Below, piece by piece: positions 11,560 to 21,869 of a DNA stretch of 64,000 nucleotides. The stretch lies in contig NC_087254.1 of NCBI RefSeq assembly GCF_037042905.1, forward strand, positions 20,795,103 through 20,859,102. The letters are read 5' to 3'. Source of the DNA: Lytechinus pictus (taxonomy: Eukaryota > Echinodermata > Echinoidea > Temnopleuroida > Toxopneustidae). Both the position numbers and the translations under genes were made by a program. The notes under the pieces were generated by a model, which was given only the letters and a program-made list of their open reading frames with translations, was not told the DNA's origin and did not search any database. Each line of letters begins with the position of its first letter. Positions within the stretch are counted from its first letter, which is position 1.

Positions 11560-13468
11560 GGGGAGAGAGAAATTAAGGGTGGTCAGAAGACACAGGCGGA
11601 CAGAGATAGAGAGAGTGAGGGTGGGATAAAGTCAGAAGACATGCACAGGCGGAGGGAGAGAGAGAGAGGGTGGAATAAAGTCAGAAGACACAGGCAGACA
11701 AAGGGAGAAAGAGGGTGGAATATAGTCAGAAGACACAGGCGGACAGAGAGAGAGAGAGTGGGTGGAATAAAGTCAGAAGACACAGGCAGACAAAGAGAGA
11801 GAGGGTGGAATAAAGTCAGAAGACACAGGCGGACAAAGAGAAAGAGGGTGGAATAAAGTCAGAAGACACAGGCAGACAGAGAGAGAGAGTGAGTGAGGGT
11901 GGATTAAAGTCAGAAAACACAGGCGGACAAAGAGAGAGAGAGAGGGTGGAATAAAGTCAGAAGACACAGGCAGACAAATGGAGAAAGAGGGTGGAATAAA
12001 GTCAGAAGACACAGGCAGACAATTGAGAGAGGGTGAGGGTGGAATAAAGTCAGAAGACAAAGGGAGAAAGAGAGTGGAATAAATTCAGGAGACACAGGCA
12101 GACAAAGAGAGTGAGAGGGTGGAATAAATTCAGAAGACACAGGCGGACAAAGAGAGAGAGAGAGGGTTGAATAAAGTCAGAAGACACAGGCAGACAAAGG
12201 GAGAGATTGAGGGTGGAATAAAGTCAGAAGACACAGGCAGACAAAGAGAGTGAGAGGGTGGAATAAATTCAGAAGACACAGGCGGACAAAGAGAGAGAGA
12301 GAGGGTGGAATAAAGACAGAAGACACAGGCAGACAAAGAGAGAGAGTGAGGGTGGAATAAGATCAGAAGACACAGGCGGACAAAGAGAGAGAGTGAGTGT
12401 GGAATAAAGACAGAAGACACAGGCAGACAAAGAGAGAGATTGAGGGTGGAATAAAGACAGAAGACACAGGCAGACAAAGAGAGAGATTGAGGGTGGAATA
12501 AAGTCAGAAGACACAGGCAGACAAAGGGAGAAAGAGGGTGGACTAAAGTCAGAAGACACAGGCAGACAAAGAGAGAGAGGGAGGGTGGAATAAAGACAGA
12601 AGACACAGACACAGGCAGACAAAGGGAGAAAGAGGGTGGAATAAAATCAGAAGACACAGGCAGACAAAGACAGAGAGTGAGGAAGTGAGGGTGGAATGAA
12701 GACAGAAGACACAGGCAGACAAAGAGAGAGAATGAGGTTGGAATAAAGACTGAAGACACAGGCAGACAAAGAGAGAGAGTGAGGGTGGAATAAAGTCAGA
12801 AGACACAGGTAGACAAAGAGAGTGAGAGGGTGGAATAAAGTCAGAAGACACATGTAGACAAAGAGAGTGAGAGGGTGGAATAAAGTCAGAAGACACAGGC
12901 AGACAAAGGGAGAAAGAGGGTGGAATAAAGTCAGAAGACACAGGCAGACAAAGAGAGAGATTGAGGGTGGAATAAAGACAGAAGACTCAGGCAGACAAAA
13001 AGAGTGGGTGAGGGTGGAATAAAGTCAGAAGACACAGGCAGACAAAGAGAGAGAGAGAGAGTGAGGGTGGAATAAAGTCAGAAGACACAGGCGGACAAAG
13101 ACAGAGAGTGAGCTAGGAAGTGAGGGTGGAATGAAGACAGAAGACTCAGGCAGACAAAGAGAGTGAGTGAGTGTGGAATAAAGACAGAAGACACAGGCAG
13201 ACAAAGAGAGAGAGTGAAATAAAGACAGAAGACACCAGGCAGACAGAGAGAGAGAGTGAGGGTGGAATAAGGTCAGAAGACACAGGCGGACAAAGAGAGA
13301 GAGAGGGTGGAATAAAGTCAGAAGACACAGGCAGACAAAGAGAGAGAGAGAGAGAGGGTGGAATAAAGACAGAAGACTCAGGCAGACAAAGAGAGAGAGA
13401 GAAAGAGAGTGAGTGAGGGTGGAATAAAGTCTGAAGACACAGGCAGACAAAGAGAGAGAGGGGGTGAA
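11560..13468. repeat. Purine-rich minisatellite, unit about 40-50 bp
   Basis: About 40 head-to-tail copies share the core GGAATAAAGTCAGAAGACAC, then AGGCAGACAAAG, then a variable (GA)n stretch ending in GTGAGGGT. Variants alternate GGCGGACAAAG with GGCAGACAAAG and AAAGTC with AAAGAC. This suggests higher-order shuffling of a few unit types. The plus strand is almost entirely purine over 1.9 kb. The many long frames on both strands across it (SLSLSACVF-type and RERE-type) are consequences of the repeat. Confidence 0.95.
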
Positions 13469-15650
13469 ATCTCTCATTTTGCGTTAATCAGTTTATTTTT
13501 TATAGTCTACAGCCCGGGTCTACATATTCTTTATAATGTGTAAAAATTTATCGGCGTGCTCGATCACATGTCATTACAACAACGAAAGTTTCGCAATCAG
13601 TTGGATTCCACCTCTCATGTTCAGCCTTTGCATTCAAGAATATTTTCCTGGTGATCCTTTTGAGCATCTCCTCTAATAAACATGTCATAATGGTCCAGAA
13701 GCACTAGTTATGAAGACTATACCCCTCGAAATACATTATACACCTCAATATCGATTTTAACTCTGCATGTATTTTTTGTTGTCTAGGACGCTAAGGTATT
13801 TTCATTGTATAGTTTCCTATAGACCCCCTTCTTCTGTCATGCACAAATGCACGATCACTCGGCATACAGGGTATTCACGGTATTCATGGTATTGGGTGAT
13901 ACATAGGGCTATGACGCAATTCAAGTTGTTCAACCAGTTCATATATTTTTGTTGTCTTTACTAAATTTTATATATATCATTAATATAATGACGATGGCCA
14001 TCGACAAAATGACATGAAGGTACAATAGTCACGAGTATCACCTCTATCAAGGAACCAAGCTAAGAAATGGTAAGTGATATATTTATTCTTTCCTATCCTG
14101 TTTTTAGAAAGTAAAATGTTTTCAATTCCAGTATGATAATATACCATGTCAAAAGTAGACCAATGCAATGTGTTGCAATATGGACCTTGTTAATAGGCCA
14201 ATACTATCTATATTTTGTAATACATTTCACATTGACAAAATTTAGTGTAAATTATTTTTTTATCAGCAAAATATGTTTGGAAGTGTGGAAATGGGCAGTG
14301 CTCCATTCATCTGACCGATGACATCACATATTCACTTTTGTTTGGTATGTTATTACTGGAATATTAAATGTTTCGAGTTTCGTAGTTTCAAAGAGAAAGA
14401 ATCTCTTGATTTAACCACATCAATTTACAGGGATGATGATAATTCCAGATATTTCAAGATGAAACCATGCTGTGTTTTATATTATCATAAATGTTTTATA
14501 TTAATATACACAAGAGAAATAGTATGTGAAATAATCGTTTCCCTATAAATTTTCATACAAACATTTTTTGCGCGGTATATAAAACCTGTTTCCTGAAAAT
14601 TAATAAAACTTGAATATTTTAAGGTATTTTAATTTATACACATGTATATACTCGATTTCGATTAAATTATGATTTTTCCTCCATTTATTCAAATCAACTT
14701 GGTGGACCTGAAATGATTTTTGAACGAATAAGTGCAGTACATGCACATGTATATCCAGTATATCTTTACATTAAGTTTTCGGTAATCTATTTTTTAAAAT
14801 TTAATTGTTGGTGATAAACATTATAATTAAAACATCAATATTCCGATAAACTCCAGTATATCGGAGTAGTACTTCTACATGAAGAAAAATAAGAAACAAA
14901 ATATTCAGGGCTCGTCGAAACTTAGTTTAACTTTGGGTTATCTAATTGAATATTGAATGAATGTTTTGACGTTGTGGAAAGAACTTTAGATATGCGCAAG
15001 AAATATCAATGTGTAACAGACCAATAATCAGTAATAGGATATGGATGTAAAGATCGATGGCATAATAGAATAAAACAAAAAAAACATTTGAACAATTCAA
15101 ACAAGAGATAATTTTTACATAAAACAAACCACCGCGTCACATAGTTAACCATCATTATAAAGTTCCATATTGTTAATTTCCTGAGCTTATGATGGATAAA
15201 TTCATAGTCAACATATCCCAGAGGTTATTTCCATATAAAGAGCAAAACAGAACATGAGCTGGCATTTTCCAAAGCATCACACCACGGAAAGTATGGGGGT
15301 TACCAGGCAGGTTACGCAATGACCATGACGACGTGACAACTTTTCTTCTAGACTACGTCAGAAATATTGCTGAGCATGTTTATCTCTGTATAGTCGGCTC
15401 CTTGTGTTGGATAAATCTATCACCATCATTTATTTTCAAAGCACCATTTTAACACAATATTAAGAGTATATTTTCTCCTCTCCTATTCCATGACACATTT
15501 ACAGAGCGGACGGGTGTAAAATGTTTCTTTGAAGTACGAGGATCTTGTGGATATCATTCTTTGGATTACAAACGAGAGGATATTCCTTGAGTACTCAGAG
15601 CATAAGGTATTATTTTTTGGATTTCTAACGGAGTGTTTAGTAACAGCATC
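13469..15650 (+). other. Non-coding region upstream of gene B
   Basis: No exon with coding character is found. AT-rich sequence with no clear repeat family. The last 150 bases before the ATG at 15651 may be 5' UTR. Confidence 0.35.
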
Positions 15651-16363
15651 ATGGCGATCTTTGTAAATGACCATCATCGTGAAGACAGTTTTTCTAGGCG
15701 TCGTCGAATAAACAACATCTACGCTCTACTATGTACAGCTGTCACGGTGTTCGTAGCCGGTATCGTACTCTCTGTCATGACTGGAGTGTCGTACTATGGT
15801 GGAAGCATCTGCTCAACCGCAGTTATCCTGTTCTTCGTAGGATTTTTCTTGCTCTTCAAGTACAGGCCAGCCGGACGTGTTACAACGGTGACCATGAGCG
15901 GAGGAAATCAGACGACAGTCCAGAGCTCGATGACCCATTCCTATCACCAAAGCATGCAGCATACGGTCAGGACATCGCGCGCACACAGTGTGGTCAGTTT
16001 GACCGGTGGGATCAATTCACAAAGGAGAAGCAGTATGACCGATGTCCGGCGGAGTAACAGTATGGCGCGGTTGCAAGATTCTGGTGTGTTGGGATGGGGT
16101 GGTGCCCCATCCTCGCAGCCTGTTGATAATGGCTGGATGGCTGGTGGAAGTCAAGGACAACCCGGACAGTATCCGCCTCCTCCTGGGACACAACCAGGAG
16201 GCTATACTCAACCAGGAGGCTACACTCAACTAGGACCTGGTCCCACCCAACCAGGAGGCTACACTCAACCTGGACCTTGTCCCACCCAACCAGGAGGTTA
16301 CACACAACCAGGGCCTGGTCCCTCCCAACCTGGAGGTTACACGAATCCTGGTAGCAACAGACC
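15651..16363 (+). CDS. Two-helix membrane protein with PPxY tail, gene B, exon 1
   Basis: I prefer the ATG at 15651 (catcATGGcg, good initiation context; MAIFVNDHHRED) over the in-frame ATG at 15633. RRRR at residues 16-19 precedes helix 1 (about 24-45) and a short Tyr/Gly loop (SYYGGS). Helix 2 (about 52-71) is followed by KYRPAGR. The basic flank on both sides with a short loop predicts a hairpin with both termini cytosolic. A Ser/Thr/Gln-rich linker leads to four or five repeats of the type QPGGYTQPGPGP. The exon ends at donor GACC|GTAAGT with two bases of a Pro codon. Without splicing the frame stops at 16365-16367. Gly-Tyr-Pro-Gln repeats are common in flexible, self-associating tails, but no function is shown here. 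Confidence 0.85.
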
Positions 16364-16828
16364 GTAAGTTTAAATCCCTCCATCCATCTAGAATTCAACT
16401 CCAGATTATTTCTCAACTTAGCTTTATTTTTGTAAATTGATTTCTTGTTATGATTTAACAAAAAGTGTAATAATAAGGAATGCAGTCGAGGGCCGAGATA
16501 AATTGATAGGTGTTAAAAAAATCATGTAGGGGTTCAGACTTATTGAAGAAGATTAAAATCATCTAACCTGGAGCTCTGACAAACATGTAATCACAAACCA
16601 TCATGATACCGATTTTACCATGATGGTATCGTTTCATCGTCGTCAATTAAAACTGCACTCATTGAAAGTTACCATAATACAGTGCTTCTCTGTCAATCCA
16701 AACATAGGATTTGGTGACAGCCTGCGAGATCCTTACTTAATCAATGCTTTATCTCTAAATCAACTGTTCAGGTATGTTGTCATCGTCCATTTATGAATAT
16801 CTATCTTTCCTTCTCCCTCTGTAATTAG

Positions 16829-16958
16829 TACCGCTGGAGGATATACTTACCCAGTTGGACCACCGGGGACAGGACCTGGACCTTCATCAGGACCTGACCC
16901 ATATCCTGGAGCTCCACCTTCCTATGATGATGCAGTCAGACTACAAGGAAAATCATAG
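16829..16958 (+). CDS. Gene B, exon 2: Gly/Pro tail with PPSYDDAV
   Basis: The acceptor is a long pyrimidine tract ending gtaattag at 16828. Base 16829 completes CCT (Pro), and the frame reads TAGGYTYPVGPPGTG, then a Gly/Pro-rich stretch, APPSYDDAV, RLQGKS and TAG at 16956-16958. The Gly-Tyr-Pro repeats of exon 1 continue smoothly into it (RP-TAGGYTYP), which supports the join. The full protein is 280 residues with PPSY at 267-270. PPxYDD close to the C-terminus is a typical docking motif for NEDD4-type WW domains. Confidence 0.85.
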
Positions 16959-18111
16959 CATGGGCATCTATCAGTTCCTGAACTAAATATAAACTTAATC
17001 CTAACTAGGGTTGTCTTACCAGTGGAGCTCACCAATTGCGAGCTCAATACATGCGGGATTTGAACAGCTAATAAGAGGAGAGTCATTACATTATTGCATT
17101 TCCCGTGTCTTGTAAAATCACATATAGAACATCATGAAGAGATTTTTAGTGAACTACCACCTGACTGACTACTGATTGGAAGTAGATTTTACCGTCTTGT
17201 TAGCACTTCATTCTTAGCAGCTTTTCTTCTAGCGGACTTTGCAGTAGTTTTAAGACCAAGTCATGAGATACCAACGTAAAGCAACAAACCTTGAATCAGC
17301 GAATTTTTCTCTCTCTCTCTCTTTATCTAAGTATACCAACCATGTCCAGTAAAAATATCAAATCAATATATAGGCAAAACTATATTTTGAAGTGACATGA
17401 CTGTTGAGAAAATCTAACATGTTAAAGAAGATTGAATTTTATTGAATTGTTACATTAATAGGTAAATTCAACTTATTGCATGTTTTTTTTTTCTTTCTTT
17501 TTTTATGTAGGGTCTTTCTTTTCTATTTCTATTAAATCCAATAACTGGTTTCTTTTTTGCAGTATACAAGGGATCAGCCTAGACAGGCCAACGGCTTATT
17601 GCTGATCCCCCACATCCACTGCTACTTAATGTTATTCACTCCTATCTGTCCACTTTTTTACAATTGATTTATCGTGTATTTTTTTTCTTTGTTTCTATTG
17701 TGTATATTTGTATGAATATGTTTTTATATTGTATTTGTCATTTGAATGTTTTTATGAGAGATGTGAAATAAATTGAATTGAATTGAAAAGACATTTTCAC
17801 TTACATCATTTAAAATAATAGGCTTTGACTCTGCCTAAATCGTATAGATCAAAGCATATTCTAAGATAAATTGTTTGTTGGAGTATGTACTTATGTTGCA
17901 TCAAAGACTGTAGACCTATTACTTGGACATTATGGAGGTCATCATTATGTATAAAGCAATAAATAAATTATACATGTATATATTGTAATTCAGTGACTCA
18001 ATTTGGATTCTTTATTGGGTGTGATCGTTTTCGTTTGATAATCGGACAGACAATATTGCGGGATTTCAAACAAGAGAGGAACACAAACATACCAATAACA
18101 TGGGCCTACTG
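16959..18111 (+). other. Gene B 3' UTR; possible LINE 3' end at 17560-17790
   Basis: The segment 17560-17790 ends in AATAAA (17766-17771) followed by tandem ttgaattgaa. That is the kind of short-repeat 3' end seen in many LINEs of marine invertebrates. It may serve as gene B's polyadenylation region, be a 5'-truncated LINE, or both. No exon is seen after it. Confidence 0.4.
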
Positions 18112-18397
18112 CAGTGGCGTACCTAGGATTTTCCACAGGGGGGCAAAACCGTCCGACGCCAAAAAAATTGACAAGCAAAAAAAAAAAAGTCTTCAATCAC
18201 ATATATAAATGATTTCGGACCAGAAAAAAATTGACAAGCAAAAAAAAAAAAAAAAGGTCTTCAAGTTCGTCAGGGGGGGGGGCAAAAAAGTTTTCAAGCT
18301 CGTCAGGGGGGCAGGGATACGTCCTTTGCATGGGTTGTGACTCGTCAGGGGGGCAGACTGCCCCCCTGCCCCCCCCCCCCCCGTAGGTACGCTAGTG
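18112..18397 (+). mobile_element. hAT-like non-autonomous element (MITE), copy 2
   Basis: Same ends as the element at 2636-2960 (CAGTGGCGTACCTAGG and GTAGGTACGCTAGTG). It is flanked by an exact 8-bp duplication, gcctactg, at 18104-18111 and 18398-18405. It is 286 bp, with the same poly-A/poly-G/poly-C interior and one fewer internal GCTCGTCAGGGG unit. It lies downstream of gene B. Confidence 0.87.
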
Positions 18398-18420
18398 GCC
18401 TACTGTAAGTAGTTCCATGC

Positions 18421-18624
18421 ACTGCAAAAACACCGGTGTTGATTTAAAACCAGCCCGGAATCTATGTATGTCCACACCAGAGAAGTGTTAAGCAACACCA
18501 GTTTCGTTTTGGTCTAACACCAGATAGGTGTTTATGCAACACCAATTAGTATTAAAACAGCATCGCAAACTGGTGTTGTTTCAATACTTCTCTGGTGTTA
18601 AATCAACACCGGAGTTTTTGCAGT
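18421..18624. mobile_element. Palindromic MITE with ACTGCAAAAAC termini, copy 1
   Basis: The ends ACTGCAAAAACACCGGTGTT and CCGGAGTTTTTGCAGT are inverted. Most of the 204 bp folds on itself through repeated AACACC/GGTGTT blocks. A second copy at 31569-31784 has near-identical subterminal text (CCCGGAATCTAT). Confidence 0.85.
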
Positions 18625-18907
18625 GTGCCATCATGCTTGCAGCATGTTTGGAGATTTTTATAGGGGGATATGTGCATTTGATATTAAAAAAGGGGGGAAT
18701 GGAGAGCATGGGTTCATCGAACTGTTGACCATTGGCTTAGATTGAAAACCTTGTCAAGAAGGGTAAAAGATTTCAGACAAGAAAAGAAAAGAAAAGAAAA
18801 GGGGATCAGAGGTCATCCGGAAGCACTTTCTCGTAAAATATCTGACAAGTAGGAAAGAAAATAAAGAAAGGTTATTTCGTTCAAAACTCTCCGTTATTGT
18901 CAGACCT

Positions 18908-19054
18908 GGGGCCCGTTGCACAAAGATTTGCGTTTAAACGCAAGCAAAAAAATCAAACGCAAGTCCCAAATGCGCGCTATTGATTGGTTGAAAATCAAGT
19001 TGCGCATGATTTTTAGAGTTGCGATTGATTGCAACTCTTTCTGCAACGGGCCCC
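18908..19054. mobile_element. Small palindromic MITE with GGGGCCCGTTGCA termini
   Basis: The 147-bp unit begins ggggcccgttgcac and ends ctgcaacgggcccc, with inner inverted blocks around gcgattgattgcaac. It is flanked by cctg on both sides. No coding content. Confidence 0.8.
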
Positions 19055-19960
19055 TGCCCTAAGTACATGAAGTAGCTAAGTGTCGAGATTATTCACTACA
19101 TGTCGTCACAATCAAGAATACAAATAAAGCTTGACTGTCTTATCAGGCTAGCCAGTGATAAAAAATGATCAAAGAATACACACACAAAAAAAACTTCCAA
19201 ATAAAAAAGTTCGTAATAAATGCTCTAGAGAAGTTTGCTCTGATAAAGGTCTGGAAATTCATTTGGCGGAAGCGTTGAGGTGTCAAAAACTCAACATGTC
19301 TTTTCAAGAAGGTCGCAGTACGCCCTCATTGACGAAAACCTCAATATTTCTATTTCATGTATTTCGACAATTCTGAATCAATATATGGCCTCTTTCCTTT
19401 TCACTCTCATATTCAAATCTATATGGTCTAATCTGTTTATCTACACAATTTCATTGGTATTTATAATTACAGTAATGAGTTTCGGTTAGAATTTTTAAAA
19501 ATGAGCAAATATAACGTGAAGTATGAACTCAAAGAATCACAAACTTTCCCTCTAGAGACACAGCCCGCTAGGCTACCTGGTTATGAGTAATACTCATAAC
19601 AATATCACTTTCCATCCAAAAGTGACGAGTTCTTCGCCTAAATTTTTTGGCAATATTCTTCATTTTGCAGAAAGCAGCGAGAGGATTTTTTTCTCTCTCT
19701 CTCACTCTCTTTGCAAGTCGGTAATCATAAGAGAACGTTGTAATGTAAGCGTATGGTTTCACATAAATTGTTTTAACAGTATTGCAGGACGATTAAAAGA
19801 AGTATTTGATTTCGCTTGTGAATAAAACGGGCGTTTGTCCCTTGTCCCTGTACTACCGCCACTACAATCATGACAATACGCATTAATAAGTGGGAGTGGC
19901 GTGGTTGGGATGAGGGAAAACAGTTTCTGATCAGCAAAAACAAAAAGAGGTGAAATGTCA

Positions 19961-20525
19961 CACTCTAAAAATTGTACCCAATATTGGGTAAAAATGGGAA
20001 CATGCTTTTTGGTTGGGTAAAAAGATATTTACAATAGTTTGTAAATTTTACGCAATGTTGCACTGAAATAGCCCAATATGGGGTAACAAAAAGACCCAGC
20101 AAACATGCATAATAATAATAATTATTATTATTATCATTATTTTTATTATTATTGTTATTATTTTTATTATTATTATCAATATTATTATTATTATTATAAC
20201 GCAGTTCTTGTACAGCGTATATCACATTATGTCATAACTCCTATGCGCTTCCAAAGGACTTGGTTATTATTACCCTGGCTTGAGCACCGCAGCCTTTTAA
20301 AAGGAATTTATTCCTGCCAGGTACCCATTCATCTCACCTGGGTTGAGTGCAGCACAATGTAGATGAATTTATTGCTGAAGGAAATTACGCCATGGCTGGG
20401 ATTCGAACCCAACACGACCCTCTGTTTCAAAGTCAGAAGACTAATCCACTTGGCCACAAGTCCACAACGCTCCATGTTCCCTTTCTACCCAATACTGGTT
20501 AAATTTTACTCAGCATTTCTAAAGT
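19961..20525. mobile_element. MITE with CACTCTAAAAATTG termini, interrupted by a SINE
   Basis: The left arm (about 19961-20105) contains acccaatattgggtaaaaat and gggaacatg. The right arm (about 20473-20525) is its inverted counterpart (catgttccctttctacccaa, then ttctaaagtg). A SINE lies between the arms, so the MITE was present first. Confidence 0.65.
20108..20466 (-). mobile_element. tRNA-derived SINE with (TTA)n tail
   Basis: On the minus strand the 5' part has an A-box-like tggccaagtggattag (20441-20456). About 50 bases later comes a B-box-like gggttcgaatccc (20398-20410), the RNA polymerase III promoter of a tRNA-like head. A body with cctggcaggaataaattcc and caagtcctttggaagcgcat follows. 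The tail is a long (taa)n/(ttat)n tract at 20108-20195. Related copies are at 29782-30397 and about 51180-51420. Confidence 0.8.
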
Positions 20526-20654
20526 GAATCGATTGTCACTTTCGTGAGCTTTAACATTTTCACTCTGTCCACCCTGTTCCCAAACTGCCTGCCCCCCCCG
20601 CCCACCCCCAAACTCGCACACCATCAGGTACGCAGGTGGATGTTAGAGTAGCCG

Positions 20655-21005
20655 AATTTTTACAGATTTGACAATAAAGACCAACTTGACTGAACCATAA
20701 AATGTTTAACAATGGTAATTCCACAAGTTCAGGTGAAATAAAACTTTGTTTCACATGACAATGAGTAGAAAACTAGAATATTTCATATAATAAAATACAA
20801 AAGAAATAGTGAGTGATGTCATCAGTTCCCTCATTTGCATACCGACTGGGATGTGCATATAACTATTTTGTGAAATTAAGCGAAGCTTAAAAATGTCATT
20901 ATTATTTTAAATCCGATTTTGATGAAATTTTCAGTGTTGTGCTCGTTGGATTTTTCTCTTTTTATTCAAATCCACTTTTTGTTGGGGGTGGACTTGTCCT
21001 TTAAA
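20655..21005 (+). mobile_element. Inverted-repeat element family 2, copy 2 (right part only)
   Basis: It matches the interior and right arm of 4746-5365: acagatttgacaataaagac, the tcatttgcataccgac block, aaatccgattttgatgaaat and the end gtggacttgtcctttaaa. The left arm is missing, so it is truncated. Confidence 0.75.
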
Positions 21006-21654
21006 TGATGTGAGAATGTGTCATACCAGGGGACTGTTTCACAAAGCCGTTCTTAACTTACGGACGATTTTATGAACGTCTTGACTTCGGAATGTCTCCC
21101 ATTCATTGTTGGCTGCTGGTTCGTATTCGCCTCAGGCTTAATTCAATTGGACCTCGCACAAATTCAGTGACCGGTTTCTTTTATTTTCCTGCTCTAAAAC
21201 CAACAGAGAGTGGTTGACTTCCCTTTAAAGTGTGTCTTTCTCTCGATGTCCTCTCTTTAGATTCTATTTGACAGTCTGAGTGGGCAGCTAGAGAGATGAT
21301 TCATCGCCACGTTTATCCTCATCTTTGTATTATTAACATTAATTCCTTGCACTGGGCCCTTATGATCCTTCATTTTGAAATTCAAATCGGATATCATGAA
21401 GCATGGAGCCGGCGAAGCACACACCTTGTGTCACGTGACCACTGTCACCATGAATGCAACATACATACGTGCGAAAGTTTGCATCGACTGATCAAGTTTT
21501 TTTTAAATCTCTCTCTCTCCTTTCTCGCTCACTAGTCAATGTGACTCAATAAAAGGGTCAGATGTGCATTAAGGTCATAACTGAACTTGTGGGGAGATAT
21601 TGGAACGAAGAGGTGGTACCTGTTTCTGTAGGGGGCAATTTCCACTTCTTTTAC
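21006..21654. other. No gene seen
   Basis: The one frame here (21296-21535) has no motif and no splice-site support. The start (21030-21075) resembles the conserved end of another small repeat (ggggactgtttcacaaagcc), but I could not find its partner. Confidence 0.35.
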
Positions 21655-21869
21655 GGTGACATGATATTTGCTCCGGCGACAATAGCTCTGGGCTCTATTT
21701 CGTCTAAGATGTAGGGTTAGGGTAAGGATTGCAATAGGGTTTTATGCTAGCTTTAGAGTTATTTTTTGTAGGGTAGGCTATAGTGTTATACCCAGGAATG
21801 ACGATGGTCAATCAATTAGTGTGTGGAATTTCGATCGGAACACTTATTGTCGCCGGAGCAAATGTCATG
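21655..21869. mobile_element. MITE with TTTGCTCCGGCGACAATA inverted ends
   Basis: The left end gacatgatatttgctccggc and the right end, whose reverse complement reads ccatgacatttgctccggcg, match over about 25 bp. The interior has gggttagggtaaggatt and no coding capacity. Confidence 0.8.

Noticed and set aside
11344-13477. Many long frames on both strands (SLSLSACVF, RERERGWNKVRR types)
   Set aside because: All are translations of the GA-rich minisatellite. They exist in several frames at once and have no unique sequence.
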